Made by a program: the position numbers and the translations under genes. Shown piece by piece: positions 47,588 to 58,432 of a stretch of DNA of 64,000 nt; position 1 is the first letter of the stretch; each line of letters opens with the position of its first letter. The stretch is from Sphingomonas piscis (GTDB lineage: Bacteria; Pseudomonadota; Alphaproteobacteria; Sphingomonadales; Sphingomonadaceae): NCBI RefSeq assembly GCF_011300455.1, contig NZ_CP049869.1, forward strand, positions 1,364,001 to 1,428,000, given 5' to 3'. A model generated the notes under the pieces. It saw only the letters and a program-made list of their open reading frames with translations, was not told the DNA's origin and did no database searches.

Positions 47588-49909
47588 ATGGCAACCGCAG
47601 CGGCGGGGGCTCGCAAGCGCGACATTGGGCCGGACTGGCGCGATTCCCTGCGTCTGGCGATGCGCAATCTGCTGATTCGAGTCACAGGAATGGTGCTGCT
47701 GGCGCTGGCCGTCGCAACCGCCGTGGCGTTGGCGACCTACCATTCGACGGACCCCTCGCTGATGACCGCCGCCGGTGGCCCGCCCAGCAATTGGATCGGC
47801 GCACCCGGTGCTTTCGTCAGTGACCTGCTGCTTCTGCTGCTCGGCATACCGGCCGCGCTGCTTTTGCCTCCTGTTGCGCTTGCGGGCGTTCGGCTGCTCA
47901 GGCTTCGGACCGGCGCTCGCCTGGCAAGGTCGCTCGGCATCGCCGCAGCCGGCGCGCTGGTTCTTGGCATTGCACTTAGCCTGAACAGCAAGTCGGCCGT
48001 TTCAGGCCTGCCCAGCGGCTGGGGAGGCGCCGTTGCTCTGGAGCTTGCAACCCTGATCGAAGCAGGCATCGGGCTGATCCCCAATGCTGCCATCTCGGGT
48101 CCGCTGCGGCTGACCCTGCTCCTCTTGTTCGCCATCGGCGGCCTGGTGCTCGGCTATTGGTCGCTAGGACTTCAGGCAGAGGAGAAGGGCTGGGCCAGCG
48201 GCCTTTTCCGGCGCACCCCGTCCGAGAAGAAAGCGGCGCCGCGCCGGACCATGGAGCAGGCGGAGCGTGCCCCCGCAGCCGCTCCGCCCAAATCGCGGCC
48301 GGCGGTGGCCGTCGCCGAACCGTCGCGCCAGATCGCGCCCGCCAAACCTGGTGCCAGGACCAAGTCGGGGGCGCAGCCAAGCCTCGCGCTTGGCGACAAT
48401 TACCAGCTGCCGTCGATCGACCTGCTCGCCGCGCCACCGGAACAAGGCAAGACGCAGATCGATCGAGCCGGCCTTGAACGCAATGCCCGTCTGCTCGAGT
48501 CCGTGCTCGAGGATTTCCACGTCCGCGGCGACATCGTCGAGGTCCGCCCCGGTCCCGTGGTCACCATGTACGAGCTGGAGCCGGCAAGCGGGATCAAGGC
48601 GAGCCGGGTGATCCAGCTCGCCGACGACATCGCCCGCAACATGTCCGCATTGTCTGCCCGCGTCGCCACTATCCCCGGTCGCAGCGTGATCGGCATCGAG
48701 CTTCCCAATCAGAAGCGCGAGACGGTGAGCCTGTCGGAGCTGGTCGGGAGCCAGGCGTTCGAGGATCAGGCAATGGCCCTCCCGTTGATCCTCGGCAAGA
48801 ATATCGCCGGCGACCCGGTGATTGCCGACCTCGCGCCGATGCCGCACCTTCTCGTCGCCGGCACCACCGGGTCGGGTAAGTCGGTGGGCCTTAATTGCAT
48901 GATCCTGTCGCTGCTCTACCGGCTGAGCCCGGACCAGTGCCGGATGATCATGATCGACCCCAAGATGCTGGAGCTCAGCATCTATGACGACATTCCTCAC
49001 CTGCTGTCGCCGGTTGTCACCGAGCCTGCCAAGGCGATCCGTGCGCTGAAGTGGACCGTCGAGCAGATGGAGGAGCGCTATCGCATGATGGCGAGCCTCG
49101 GCGTTCGCGCCCTGCCGAGCTTCAATGCCAAGGTGCGTGAGGCGAAGGCGAAGGGGGCGCAGCTCGGGCGGCGGGTCCAGACCGGCTACAACGCCGAAAC
49201 CGGCCAGCCCGTCTACGAGACCGAAGAGCTGGAATATGAGGTTCTGCCCCAGATCGTGGTGGTAGTTGACGAGCTTGCCGACTTGATGATGACCGCCGGC
49301 AAGGAAGTCGAGTTCCTGATCCAGCGGTTGGCACAGAAGGCTCGCGCCGCCGGAATCCACCTGATCATGGCGACTCAGCGGCCCTCGGTCGACGTGATCA
49401 CGGGCGTTATCAAGGCGAACCTTCCCACCCGCATCAGTTTCCAGGTCACGAGCAAGATCGACAGCCGCACGATCCTTGGCGAGCAGGGCGCCGAACAGCT
49501 GCTGGGCAAGGGCGACATGCTCTACATGCCCGGTGGCAAGCAGATATTGCGTGTCCACGGTCCGTTCGTCAGCGACGAGGAGGTGCGCGGGGTCGCGGAG
49601 CATTGGCGGCGTCAGGGCGTGCCCGACTATATCCAGGCCGTAACCGAAGAACCGGAGGACGGCGGCTACCTCTTTGACGGCCAGCCGACCGAGGAAGATG
49701 ACGCCGAAACGGCACTCTACAAGAAAGCGGTGCAGGTGGTTGCCGAAAGCCAGAAGGCGTCGACCTCTTACATTCAACGGCAGCTGCGCATCGGCTATAA
49801 CAGCGCGGCTCGGCTCATCGAGCGGATGGAGAAAGACGGCAAGGTCGGGCAGCCAGACCATGTCGGCCGCCGCGAAGTGCTGATGGACACGGACGGCCAT
49901 CCGATCTGA
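47588..49909 (+). CDS. ftsK: DNA translocase FtsK
   Basis: A 773-residue FtsK. The N-terminus has four transmembrane helices (about residues 25-180), then a short Pro/Ala linker, the alpha domain (DNYQLPSIDLLAAPP), the motor with Walker A LVAGTTGSGKSVGLN and Walker B IVVVVDELADLMM, and the gamma DNA-binding domain STSYIQRQLRIGYNSAARLI. It couples division to clearing and dimer resolution of the chromosome ends. ATG 47588 is preferred to 47570. Confidence 0.97.
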   Translation: MATAAAGARKRDIGPDWRDSLRLAMRNLLIRVTGMVLLALAVATAVALATYHSTDPSLMTAAGGPPSNWIGAPGAFVSDLLLLLLGIPAALLLPPVALAGVRLLRLRTGARLARSLGIAAAGALVLGIALSLNSKSAVSGLPSGWGGAVALELATLIEAGIGLIPNAAISGPLRLTLLLLFAIGGLVLGYWSLGLQAEEKGWASGLFRRTPSEKKAAPRRTMEQAERAPAAAPPKSRPAVAVAEPSRQIAPAKPGARTKSGAQPSLALGDNYQLPSIDLLAAPPEQGKTQIDRAGLERNARLLESVLEDFHVRGDIVEVRPGPVVTMYELEPASGIKASRVIQLADDIARNMSALSARVATIPGRSVIGIELPNQKRETVSLSELVGSQAFEDQAMALPLILGKNIAGDPVIADLAPMPHLLVAGTTGSGKSVGLNCMILSLLYRLSPDQCRMIMIDPKMLELSIYDDIPHLLSPVVTEPAKAIRALKWTVEQMEERYRMMASLGVRALPSFNAKVREAKAKGAQLGRRVQTGYNAETGQPVYETEELEYEVLPQIVVVVDELADLMMTAGKEVEFLIQRLAQKARAAGIHLIMATQRPSVDVITGVIKANLPTRISFQVTSKIDSRTILGEQGAEQLLGKGDMLYMPGGKQILRVHGPFVSDEEVRGVAEHWRRQGVPDYIQAVTEEPEDGGYLFDGQPTEEDDAETALYKKAVQVVAESQKASTSYIQRQLRIGYNSAARLIERMEKDGKVGQPDHVGRREVLMDTDGHPI

Positions 49910-50000
49910 TCCGAACACATGAACGGACCGGAACCGTAAGGTTCAGAACGCATTCAATGCCGGAGCCCTAGCCGGGGCGAAACAATCCAGGAGTGTTCCC

Positions 50001-50597
50001 ATGACTTACGCGACCAACTTCGCGCGCGCCCTGACGCCGCTGGCGATCGTGGCCGCAGCGGCGCCAGCAGCGGCTCAGAATGCCGATCTCGCCAAAGTGC
50101 AAGCGCATCTGCGCGCGGTAGATTCGATGAGCGCCAACTTCACTCAGACCGACGCGCGTGGGCGTTCTTCCGCCGGCACGCTGCAGATCAAGCGCCCTGG
50201 CCGAGTACGCTTCCAATATGGCAGCGGCGATCTGTTGCTGGTGGCAGACGGCAGCCGTCTCTGGTTCCTCGATTACACGGTTGGGCAAAAGAGCAGCTAC
50301 GCGCTGAACCGCACGCCGCTCGGCCTTCTGCTCTCGAGCAATCCGGACGTTCGCTCCGCCAAGATCCTGCCGAGCGCCGACCCGCGCGTGATCACCGTCC
50401 GGGCGAGCCGTGCGGCCTATGGCACCCTCATCCTCGTCTTCACCCGCAACGCATCAGCGCCGGGCGGCCTATCCCTCTATGGCTGGACGGCGATCGACGC
50501 GCAGAACAAGCGCACAACGGTCAAGCTGAGCAATGTCCGCTACAATGTCGCGGTGCCGGCGTCGGCGTTTACGTTCCGCGATCCGAAGAAAAGATAG
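50001..50597 (+). CDS. lolA: Outer-membrane lipoprotein carrier LolA family
   Basis: A 198-residue periplasmic protein: signal peptide to about AAPAAAQ, then LAKVQAHLRAVDSMSANFTQ, GTLQIKRPGRVRFQYGSGDL, SRLWFLDYTVGQKSS and the C-terminal strands (GLSLYGWTAIDAQNKRTTVK). It ferries lipoproteins from LolCDE to the outer membrane. Position between ftsK and xth is the usual alphaproteobacterial place. Confidence 0.93.
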   Translation: MTYATNFARALTPLAIVAAAAPAAAQNADLAKVQAHLRAVDSMSANFTQTDARGRSSAGTLQIKRPGRVRFQYGSGDLLLVADGSRLWFLDYTVGQKSSYALNRTPLGLLLSSNPDVRSAKILPSADPRVITVRASRAAYGTLILVFTRNASAPGGLSLYGWTAIDAQNKRTTVKLSNVRYNVAVPASAFTFRDPKKR

Positions 50598-50742
50598 GCC
50601 TAAAGACCAGTAGCAATCGGCAACCTGTTCATCGCGGCGTCAGCCTGCCTGGTCTAAAAGCAAGCGTGATCCGGCAATTGCCTGGGGTTTCCCCCTGTTA
50701 CCCAGGGCACCGCCGGACACCTTGCGTGACGAACGCTTGGTC

Positions 50743-50777
50743 GGCCCTCGTTCCATGCCCCCGGAGCGAGGGCCTTT
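50743..50777 (+). terminator. Hairpin terminator after lolA
   Basis: GGCCCTCG pairs with CGAGGGCC (50767-50774) around a 16-base loop, followed by TTTCC. It lies between lolA and xth. Confidence 0.6.
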
Positions 50778-50830
50778 CCATGTCCGGCAACGGCTTTGCG
50801 CGGCGGGCGCAGCGGGGCTAGGGAATAAAC

Positions 50831-51625
50831 GTGGGGACCACGCTTAAGATCGCTTCCTGGAACATCAATTCGGTGCGCGCGCGCACGCCAATTGTCGAGC
50901 GGCTGCTCAAGGAAGAGGCACCGGATATCCTGTGCCTGCAGGAGACCAAGGCGCACAACGACGTCTTCCCCGCCTCTTTCTTCCGCGAGCATGGCTATGT
51001 TCACCAGCAGCTGAACGGCCAGAAGATGCATCATGGCGTGGCGATCGTCAGCAAGGTACCGCTGCACGAGCCTGGCGCCCATGACTGGCAGGACAATGGC
51101 GAGGCCCGGCATGTCGGCGCCCGGCTCGACTGCGGGATCCGTATCGAAAATGTCTACGTGCCCGCGGGCGGCGATATCCCGGACCGCACGGTGAACGTGA
51201 AGTTCGGCCAAAAGCTCGACTTCGTGGAGCGGATGACCCGCTGGTCGGAGAAGTTGCGCGAGCCGACTTTGATCGTCGGCGACTTCAACATCGCGCCGCT
51301 GGAATGCGACGTTTGGAGCCACAAGGCGCTTCTCGATGTCGTCAGCCACACACCGGTCGAAGTCGACGCACTGACCCGCCTTCAACAGGCGCATGACTGG
51401 ATCGACATCGGCCGCACGTTCGTGCCGGCACCGGAGCGCTGCTTCACCTGGTGGAGCTATCGCTCGCCCGACTGGACCAAGAACGACCGTGGGCGGCGGC
51501 TCGACCATATGTGGGCCTCGCCGGCGCTGCGCGACGTCTTGGCGTCGCACCAGGTGCTGGAGCCGTGTCGCGCGTGGACACGCCCGTCCGATCATGTGCC
51601 ACTCATCTGTGAGATCCAGGTTTGA
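50831..51625 (+). CDS. xth: Exodeoxyribonuclease III
   Basis: A 264-residue AP endonuclease/3'-5' exonuclease for base-excision repair. KIASWNINSVRART, ILCLQETKAH (catalytic Glu), VGDFNIAP (Asp-Asn), and SDHVPLICEI (Asp-His) are in order. The start is GTG at 50831. Its stop overlaps the TTG start of ribA. Confidence 0.96.
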   Translation: MGTTLKIASWNINSVRARTPIVERLLKEEAPDILCLQETKAHNDVFPASFFREHGYVHQQLNGQKMHHGVAIVSKVPLHEPGAHDWQDNGEARHVGARLDCGIRIENVYVPAGGDIPDRTVNVKFGQKLDFVERMTRWSEKLREPTLIVGDFNIAPLECDVWSHKALLDVVSHTPVEVDALTRLQQAHDWIDIGRTFVPAPERCFTWWSYRSPDWTKNDRGRRLDHMWASPALRDVLASHQVLEPCRAWTRPSDHVPLICEIQV

Positions 51626-52662
51626 GTGGAGCGCTGCTTGAAGAAGCGATCGCAGCGCTTCGCGCGGGCCGCCCGGTCGGTGTCGGCGACCACAGCTTCG
51701 CCGCCGTCGAAACTTTCACCGATTCAACGCTGGCCTTGCTCGACCCGCACCAGTCCGCGCGGCTGCTGATCAGCGGCACGCGGGCCGCCGCTGTTTACCT
51801 GGCCAATGATCTCAACGCCGCCGACCCGCATCAGCCTGTAGCAATCCAGCGGGCAGATTGGCTTGACCGCCAGGGCGCGCTCTCCATCGCCGACCCGGGG
51901 CAGGATCTCGACCGCGCGCCGCTGGGACCGCTCACCACCGTTCCTCTGAGCGCCGAGGATGAGGCGGCAGCAGCGTTGGAGCTGGCGCGACTTGCAGGAC
52001 TACTGCCGGCGCTCTGGCTGTTGCCGGCAGGCGAAACGGCGCTGACCGTCAACCCGTCGGACCTGTTGGGCCACCGGCCGGGCGTTTCCCTGACCGCGCG
52101 TGCGAAACTGCCGCTGGAGGGTTTGCCGCCAACGCAGATCGTCGTTTTCCGCGCTGCCGGCGATGGTCAGGAGCATGTGGCGCTTGTGATCGGCGCCTTC
52201 GGTGGGCAGCCGCCGCTTGTCCGCCTTCATAGCGAGTGCCTGACCGGCGATGTGTTCGGCTCGCTTAAATGCGATTGCGGCCCGCAGCTCCACGAAGCGC
52301 TACGCATCATCGGCGCGAGCGGCGGAGGCATCCTGCTTTACCTGCGTCAGGAGGGGCGCGGCATCGGAATTGCCAACAAGATCCGCGCCTACGCCCTGCA
52401 GGACCGCGGCCTCGACACCGTGGACGCAAACCGGCGGCTTGGGTTTGGGGATGATGCCCGCGGCTATGGTGACGCTGCGGCAATGTTGAAGGCGCTTGGT
52501 GCCGATCGTGTCCGGCTGCTCACCAATAATCCGTCCAAGGTCGAGGGTCTGGTTGCGGCTGGAGTCGAGGTGGTCGAGCGGGTGGCGCATCATATGCCGG
52601 CCAATCCGCACAATGCCGATTATCTTGCAACGAAGCGCCGCAAGAGCGGGCACCTAGCGTAG
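51622..52662 (+). CDS. ribA: GTP cyclohydrolase II with a degenerate N-terminal domain
   Basis: A 346-residue riboflavin-pathway enzyme. Residues from about 165 form GTP cyclohydrolase II: HSECLTGDVFGSLKCDCG (three zinc Cys), YLRQEGRGIGIANKIRAY and LLTNNPSKVEGL. The first 160 residues resemble a decayed DHBP synthase domain without its acidic active-site motif, typical of the alphaproteobacterial RibA2 form. Start TTG at 51622 overlaps xth. It ends overlapping the convergent HAD gene by 9 bp. Confidence 0.95.
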   Translation: MSGALLEEAIAALRAGRPVGVGDHSFAAVETFTDSTLALLDPHQSARLLISGTRAAAVYLANDLNAADPHQPVAIQRADWLDRQGALSIADPGQDLDRAPLGPLTTVPLSAEDEAAAALELARLAGLLPALWLLPAGETALTVNPSDLLGHRPGVSLTARAKLPLEGLPPTQIVVFRAAGDGQEHVALVIGAFGGQPPLVRLHSECLTGDVFGSLKCDCGPQLHEALRIIGASGGGILLYLRQEGRGIGIANKIRAYALQDRGLDTVDANRRLGFGDDARGYGDAAAMLKALGADRVRLLTNNPSKVEGLVAAGVEVVERVAHHMPANPHNADYLATKRRKSGHLA

Positions 52663-53322
52663 GTCGAGCAACTCGCCGATTTCATCGAAGCTGCCGGCGA
52701 TTTCTTTTACGCCCAGCGCACGCAACCGTTCCTCATGACCGTCGGCGCAATGCCGGCCCGCCACAAGCCCGATCACGCGTGCCCCGGAGGCCACGGCGCC
52801 AGAGACGCCGATTTCCGAATCCTCGATGATCGCGCACTTCTCGATGGGAATGCCGATCTGCCCCGCCGCATGAAGGTAGATGTCTGGCGCGGGCTTGCCG
52901 TTGGCGACATGCTCGTGGCCACTATAGATGTGAGGTGCAAAGGTCTGCCGCAGGCCTAGGTGGTCGAGGTGAGTGCGGATCCAGTGCGTCGTGCTGGAAG
53001 AGGCGATCGCCTTGGGAAGCGCCGGATCGAGCGAGCGCACGAAACCCACCGCGCCGGCGACCGCCTCCAGTCCGTGGCGAAGCGCCCGCAAATCCTCTTC
53101 CCGCCGCTGATGATGAAATTCGTCCGGTACCGGCCGGCCGATATGCCGTTCCACAGCGTCAAGGAATGCCGGGCCGCTCAAGCCAGTAAAGTTCGTGAGT
53201 GCATGATCGACGCTGGTGGGATGCCCAAGCTCGGTCAGCAAGTCGGCAAGGTGCCGGTTGCTGACCCATTCGCTTTCCAGCAGCACTCCGTCGAAGTCGA
53301 AGATCAGCCCGTCCGGCCTCAT
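52654..53322 (-). CDS. HAD-superfamily phosphatase (beta-phosphoglucomutase-like)
   Basis: A 222-residue HAD hydrolase: LIFDFDGVLLESE (nucleophile Asp and acid Asp), AIASSSTTHWIRTHLDHLGL (motif II Ser), GKPAPDIYLHAAGQIGI (motif III Lys) and IIEDSEIGVSGAVASG (motif IV). It has the four-helix cap of phosphoglycolate/beta-phosphoglucomutase relatives. The substrate is unknown. Its start overlaps the yggS-type gene stop (ATGA-type coupling). Confidence 0.92.
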   Translation of the reverse strand: MRPDGLIFDFDGVLLESEWVSNRHLADLLTELGHPTSVDHALTNFTGLSGPAFLDAVERHIGRPVPDEFHHQRREEDLRALRHGLEAVAGAVGFVRSLDPALPKAIASSSTTHWIRTHLDHLGLRQTFAPHIYSGHEHVANGKPAPDIYLHAAGQIGIPIEKCAIIEDSEIGVSGAVASGARVIGLVAGRHCADGHEERLRALGVKEIAGSFDEIGELLDLR

Positions 53323-53972
53323 TCCTGGAACAGCGCCGATCCCACCCGAACGGCGGTCGCCCCTAGCTTCACGGCCGCCGGATAGTCGGACGACATGCCC
53401 ATGCTCAAACCGGTGACGTCATGACGCCGCGCCAAGTCGGCGAGCAGCGCGAAGAAGGGCGATGGCTCCACGTTCAGCCGTGGGATGGCCATCAAACCCG
53501 CGAGGGGCAGCGGCGACTCGCGGACTGCCTCGATCAAGGCCCCCACGTCCTGAATAGGGCAGCCTCCCTTTTGCTCTTCGGCGCCGATGTTCACCTGTAC
53601 GTAAACTGCCGGGTTGCGGTCTGCCCGCTGAGCTTCCTTCACCAGCGCATCAAGCAAGGAGTGACGGTCAAGCGAGTGGATCACGTCGAACAGCACCACA
53701 GCTTCCGCGGCCTTGTTGGATTGCAGACGGCCGATGCAATGCAGGCGAATCTGTGGGTGATCGGCTCGCAAGGCTGGCCACTTTGCCTGCGCCTCCTGGA
53801 CGCGGCTTTCGCCGAAGTCGGTAACGCCGGCCCGAATCAGCTCCTCGATTGCCTCGACGGAGCGCGTCTTGCTGACGGCAATGAGTGACACGTCGCCGGA
53901 CTCACGCTTGGCGACGGTAGCAGCGCGGGCGACTTCATCTCGGATGTGCTGAAGGCGAGCGGCGGCAGTCAT
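53319..53972 (-). CDS. PLP homeostasis protein (YggS/PLPBP family)
   Basis: A 217-residue alanine-racemase-fold protein that binds pyridoxal phosphate and buffers its pool. VSLIAVSKTRSVEAIEELI holds the PLP lysine, DFGESRVQEAQAKW, LHCIGRLQSNKA, VYVQVNIGAEEQKGG and LSMGMSSDYPAAV (phosphate-binding) follow the family order. Operon with the HAD gene. Confidence 0.95.
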   Translation of the reverse strand: MTAAARLQHIRDEVARAATVAKRESGDVSLIAVSKTRSVEAIEELIRAGVTDFGESRVQEAQAKWPALRADHPQIRLHCIGRLQSNKAAEAVVLFDVIHSLDRHSLLDALVKEAQRADRNPAVYVQVNIGAEEQKGGCPIQDVGALIEAVRESPLPLAGLMAIPRLNVEPSPFFALLADLARRHDVTGLSMGMSSDYPAAVKLGATAVRVGSALFQE

Positions 53973-54087
53973 CGGAGGTGGCCTATAGTGCCGGAGGTGC
54001 AGTCACGCGAGTGCTGGCGACGTCAACCGACTTCGCGGCGGCGCCGACCCGCTGACCGGCCTAACCTGTGTCGGCGCGTTGCTTGAC

Positions 54088-54789
54088 TTAGAACTTGAAG
54101 GCAGTGCCGACGTAGACCGCCTGGCTGTCGCGGCGATTGTCGGCAACCGGGGCCAGCCGGTCGCGATCGATGCGGTAGCGGACCCCGCCGGTCACAGCGA
54201 TCCGACGGCTAACGTTGTAGGAGGCGCCGACGTCGAGCGAGTAATTGTCGCTCCGGCGGAGTGCCGCAAGGCCACGTCCATCACCGCGATCCGCATTCAC
54301 CGCCACTTGTCCGGTGAACTGCTTCAGCGAATAGCTGACGCCCACCGAAGCACTCTCGCGACCTTCGATCGAGGGGTTCGTCTCCGACGACTTCGCCACG
54401 TCACCCGCAAGCGCGAAGCGGCGCCAGCCGACACCAACGCCAAGATTGTAGCTCGTCGGCGTCAGAGTCGTTGCCGAGGTGGCGGCAGCGCGCGTCACCG
54501 GCGTGCTGCCCTTCGCCGCCGGCGCACGGATGGCGATGCGGACCTGCGAGGGACGGCCCTGCGCCGCGGCAGGTGTGAACTTAAGGTCGCCAAGCGCGCT
54601 TCCACGCCGCGCAAAAGCAGCAGCGAGTCGTGGATCCGCATTGGCGGGGGTGAAGACCGGATCGAAACTAAGCGACACGGCGCCTGGCTTGCGCTTGGTC
54701 GGAGCACCCGCCGCTGGGGTCAGCACGACGGCCGCCGCGGCAAGCGCGGCGAACGGCAGCATCCCCTTCCAGGCGTGTGCGAGTCCCAA
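54088..54789 (-). CDS. Outer-membrane beta-barrel-like protein
   Basis: About 233 residues, with an N-terminal hydrophobic segment (MLPFAALAAAAVVLTPAAGA) and a C-terminal half of alternating strands (YNLGVGVGWRRFALAGDVAK, SVGVSYSLKQFTGQVAVNAD, AVTGGVRYRIDRDRLAPV) ending in phenylalanine (VGTAFKF), as outer-membrane barrels do. The start is probably TTG 54789, since AGGGAG lies 7 bases before it; ATG 54831 is also in frame. No named family. Small 8-12 strand porin-like role inferred. Confidence 0.78.
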   Translation of the reverse strand: MGLAHAWKGMLPFAALAAAAVVLTPAAGAPTKRKPGAVSLSFDPVFTPANADPRLAAAFARRGSALGDLKFTPAAAQGRPSQVRIAIRAPAAKGSTPVTRAAATSATTLTPTSYNLGVGVGWRRFALAGDVAKSSETNPSIEGRESASVGVSYSLKQFTGQVAVNADRGDGRGLAALRRSDNYSLDVGASYNVSRRIAVTGGVRYRIDRDRLAPVADNRRDSQAVYVGTAFKF

Positions 54790-54975
54790 AACTTTCTCCC
54801 TGTGTGCGAGTCGATATAGCCGAGCGAACATGAAGGTTCCATGACGCGAGTCCGAATCCACCCGGGCTGTTGCGGACTCACAACAAGACTCATCAGGTGG
54901 GGAGCCTTGCGGGAGAGGGACGAGCTTCTATAACGCGGTTGCGATCTTCACGAACAGCTTGCCCGAGGAACCTTG

Positions 54976-55410
54976 ATGGCCCGCTTAATCACCACATCCA
55001 TTCTGGCCGTCTCGATGGCGCTGACCGTCGGCGCCTGCAGTCGCAGCCGCGATATACCGACCGATCTGGCGCCGGCGCGTGTGACCACCATCGGCGTGAA
55101 CAGTTATCTTTGGCGGGCCGCGTTGGACACCGTTTCCTTCGCGCCGCTTCTGCAAGCGGACTCTAATGGTGGCGTCATCGTCACCGACTGGTTTGCCAAT
55201 CCCAATGCGCCCGGCGAGCGGGTGAAGCTGACCGTCACGGTCCTGGACCAGGATCTTCGCGCCGATGCCTTGCGCGTCGCCGCCGCGCGTCAGGTGCAAC
55301 AGAATGGCGTCTGGGTCGACACGGCCGTCTCTGCCGCCACCGTCCAGAAGCTTGAGGACATCATCCTCACTCGCGCCCGCGACATTCGCCGGACCTCCGT
55401 CAGCGGCTAA
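54976..55410 (+). CDS. DUF3576 lipoprotein
   Basis: A 144-residue predicted lipoprotein: [20 protein letters not shown] then lipobox GACS. The mature part ([40 protein letters not shown], and the Arg-rich end) matches DUF3576, always found just before leuS in alphaproteobacteria. Probably an envelope assembly factor; function not shown. It shares an operon with leuS, lptE and holA. Confidence 0.92.
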   Translation: MARLITTSILAVSMALTVGACSRSRDIPTDLAPARVTTIGVNSYLWRAALDTVSFAPLLQADSNGGVIVTDWFANPNAPGERVKLTVTVLDQDLRADALRVAAARQVQQNGVWVDTAVSAATVQKLEDIILTRARDIRRTSVSG

Positions 55411-55424
55411 GGACGGATCACCGA

Positions 55425-57944
55425 ATGACCAGCCGCTTCGATCCGGCAGCGGCGGACTCGCGCTGGCAGCAACGCTGGGAAGCGGAACGCTGCTTCGCGG
55501 CCGATAGCGCAAGCTCCAAGCCCAAGACCTACGTGCTCGAGATGTTCCCCTATCCGTCGGGGCGCATCCACATGGGTCACGTCCGCAACTACACCATGGG
55601 CGACGTAATCGCCCGTTACCGGCGGATGCGCGGGTTTGAGGTGCTTCATCCCATGGGCTGGGATGCCTTCGGCATGCCTGCTGAAAATGCGGCCATGGAG
55701 CGCAAGGTGCACCCCGGCACCTGGACGTGGTCCAACATCGCGACCATGCGCGACCAGCTGAAAAGGTTGGGCTTTGCGCTCGACTGGAGCCGCGAGCTCG
55801 CGACCTGCGACCCGGCATATTACGGGCATGAGCAGGCGCTGTTCCTCGACATGTTCCAGGCGGGGCTGGTTTACCGCAAGGAGAGCGAGGTCAATTGGGA
55901 CCCGGTCGACATGACCGTGCTCGCCAACGAGCAGGTCATCGACGGCCGTGGGTGGCGCTCCGGCGCCGTGGTCGAGCGGCGCAAGCTCAACCAATGGTTC
56001 CTGAAGATCACCGACTTTGCCGAAGACCTGCTGGAGGGTCTCGGAACCCTGGACCAGTGGCCTGACAAGGTCCGGTTGATGCAGGAGAACTGGATCGGCA
56101 AAAGTCGCGGGCTGCAGTTCCGCTTCCAGCTTGCAGACGCCGGCGCCGGAACGTCGGAAATCGAGGTGTTCACCACCCGCCCGGACACTATCTTCGGCGC
56201 CAGCTTCGTCGCAATTGCAGCCGGTCACCCGATCGCGGAAGCGCTTGCGGCCGACGATCCGGCGCTCGCGGAGTTCATCGCCGAATGCCGTGCTGGCGGT
56301 ACCAGCGCCGCCGAAATCGAAACGGCGGAAAAGAAGGGATACCGCACCGCGCTCGAGGTCGTTCACCCGCTTGATCCTGAGTGGCGTCTACCCGTCTACG
56401 TGGCCAACTTCGTGCTGATGGACTATGGCACTGGCGCCCTGTTCGGCGTTCCGGCGCATGACCAGCGCGATTTTGAATTTGCAACGCGTTATCATTTGCC
56501 AATTCACCGGGTTGTCGCGAGCAGCATTGGAGAGGCCGGGAAGCCGGTTGAAGGCGAAGCAGAAACACTCTCGGGTGTGGCCGTAAACTCCCGTTTTCTG
56601 GACGGCATGCCCACGGATCAAGCCAAGGGCGAAGTCATCCGCCGCGCGGAGGCTGGCGGCTGGGGTGAAGGCAAGACCCAGTACCGTCTGCGTGACTGGG
56701 GCGTCTCAAGGCAGCGCTACTGGGGCACGCCGATACCCATCATCCACTGCGATGCGTGCGGGCCCGTGCCGGTCCCGAAAGATCAGCTGCCGGTCACCCT
56801 GCCGGAAGACGTCAGCTTCGATATTCCCGGCAATCCCCTCGACCGCCACCCAACCTGGCGCAACGTCGATTGCCCGAAGTGCGGAAGCGCGGCACGGCGA
56901 GAGACCGACACGCTCGACACCTTTGTCGATTCAAGCTGGTACTTCATCCGTTTCGCCAGCCAACCTTCCGACCGCCCGTTCGACCGCGCCGAGGCGGAAA
57001 GCTGGCTGCCGGTTGCGCAATATATCGGCGGCGTGGAGCACGCGATCCTTCACCTGCTTTACGCCCGCTTCTGGACCCGCGCGCTGGCACACATTGGGCA
57101 GATTGGCGTCGCTGAGCCGTTCAAGGGTCTGTTTACTCAAGGAATGGTGACGCACGAGACTTACAAGTCGCTCGACGGCCGCTGGCTTGCTCCGACGGAG
57201 ATCGAAGTGCGCGATGGCGGACGCCTGGTGGAGGCCGCGACCGAGAGCGAGGTCGAGCGCGGCCGCATCGAGAAGATGTCCAAGTCGAAGCGGAACACGA
57301 TTGACCCGGAACCGATCGTAGACCGCTACGGGGCGGACGCCGTCCGCTGGTTCATGCTGTCCGACAGCCCGCCCGAGCGCGACTTGGAATGGTCGGAAAG
57401 CGGCATCGACGGTGCCGCCAGATTCGTTCAGCGGGTCTGGCGCCTGGTCGGAAGCACCGGTGGTGACGGCGAGGACTCCGCCGTCCGCAAGAAGCTTCAC
57501 CGCACCATCGCCGCTGTCGGCGAAGCCGTCGACGGCCTGCAGTTCAACAAGGCGGTGGCGCAGCTTTACGAACTGGTCGGAACCCTTGAGAAGGCGCAGC
57601 CCTCCAGCGACCGAAGCGAGGCGATCCGCGCCCTCGTTCAGCTCATCGCCCCTATGGCGCCCCACCTGGCCGAGGAATGCTGGTCGATGCTGGGCGGCGA
57701 AGGCTTGGTCGCGCTATCGGAGTGGCCGACCTTCGACCCCGCGCTGCTGATCGACGATCAGGTGACCGTTGCGGTTCAGGTCAACGGCAAGCTCCGCGAC
57801 ACGCTGACGGCGGCACGAGGCCTGTCGCGCGAGGAGCTTCAGGCGCTGGCGCTTGCGTCCGACAAGATCCAGCGGCAACTTGACGGCGCCTCTCCAAAGA
57901 AGGTCATCGTGGTGCCCGACCGCCTGGTGAATATCGTCGCATGA
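55425..57944 (+). CDS. leuS: Leucyl-tRNA synthetase
   Basis: An 839-residue class I synthetase. The HIGH-type motif is [19 protein letters not shown], an editing domain lies at about residues 225-420 ([15 protein letters not shown]), the zinc-like insertion has [10 protein letters not shown] and [10 protein letters not shown], and the KMSKS loop is [12 protein letters not shown]. Complete to the C-terminal [13 protein letters not shown]. Stop overlaps lptE. Confidence 0.98.
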   Translation: MTSRFDPAAADSRWQQRWEAERCFAADSASSKPKTYVLEMFPYPSGRIHMGHVRNYTMGDVIARYRRMRGFEVLHPMGWDAFGMPAENAAMERKVHPGTWTWSNIATMRDQLKRLGFALDWSRELATCDPAYYGHEQALFLDMFQAGLVYRKESEVNWDPVDMTVLANEQVIDGRGWRSGAVVERRKLNQWFLKITDFAEDLLEGLGTLDQWPDKVRLMQENWIGKSRGLQFRFQLADAGAGTSEIEVFTTRPDTIFGASFVAIAAGHPIAEALAADDPALAEFIAECRAGGTSAAEIETAEKKGYRTALEVVHPLDPEWRLPVYVANFVLMDYGTGALFGVPAHDQRDFEFATRYHLPIHRVVASSIGEAGKPVEGEAETLSGVAVNSRFLDGMPTDQAKGEVIRRAEAGGWGEGKTQYRLRDWGVSRQRYWGTPIPIIHCDACGPVPVPKDQLPVTLPEDVSFDIPGNPLDRHPTWRNVDCPKCGSAARRETDTLDTFVDSSWYFIRFASQPSDRPFDRAEAESWLPVAQYIGGVEHAILHLLYARFWTRALAHIGQIGVAEPFKGLFTQGMVTHETYKSLDGRWLAPTEIEVRDGGRLVEAATESEVERGRIEKMSKSKRNTIDPEPIVDRYGADAVRWFMLSDSPPERDLEWSESGIDGAARFVQRVWRLVGSTGGDGEDSAVRKKLHRTIAAVGEAVDGLQFNKAVAQLYELVGTLEKAQPSSDRSEAIRALVQLIAPMAPHLAEECWSMLGGEGLVALSEWPTFDPALLIDDQVTVAVQVNGKLRDTLTAARGLSREELQALALASDKIQRQLDGASPKKVIVVPDRLVNIVA

Positions 57945-58432
57945 AGCGCAGCTTGCTCGTCTGCCTTGCCTCCGCGACGCTGGCAGGATGCGGGCTCCAG
58001 CCGCTCTATGCCGGCGGCGAAGGCGGTAGGGTGGCACAGTCGCTCCGTTCCGTGTCCGTGGGGCCGATCGACGGCCAGGTCGGCTGGCTGGTGCGCAATG
58101 CCCTGGTCGACCGGATTGGAAATGGCGGAGCGTCCGCCCCTCGTTATCGGCTGCAGGTCGAACTGGACGACGACATCAGCAGTTTCGGCATCCGCGGCGA
58201 CCGTGCCGCAACGCGTGAGCGCCGGACGTTGCGGGCGCGCTACCAGCTCGTGGAAGCGGCGAATGGCCAAGTCGTCCTGGACGCCACCGCGGGCTCAGAC
58301 GCCGGGATCGACGTCGTCAGTTCGGAATATGCGACTGTCGCGGCCGAGCAGACGGCAGCCGAGCGTTTGTCGACCATTCTTGCAGACCAGATTACGGCCC
58401 GCGTCTCGTTGTTCCTGTCGCGCGCGCGATGA
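57941..58432 (+). CDS. lptE: LPS-assembly lipoprotein LptE
   Basis: A 163-residue lipoprotein: [20 protein letters not shown] gives lipobox LAGC and the family GLQPLY motif follows. The rest ([58 protein letters not shown]) is the LptE alpha/beta fold. It forms the plug of the LptD barrel in the outer membrane. Coupled to leuS and holA by 4-bp overlaps. Confidence 0.93.
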   Translation: MKRSLLVCLASATLAGCGLQPLYAGGEGGRVAQSLRSVSVGPIDGQVGWLVRNALVDRIGNGGASAPRYRLQVELDDDISSFGIRGDRAATRERRTLRARYQLVEAANGQVVLDATAGSDAGIDVVSSEYATVAAEQTAAERLSTILADQITARVSLFLSRAR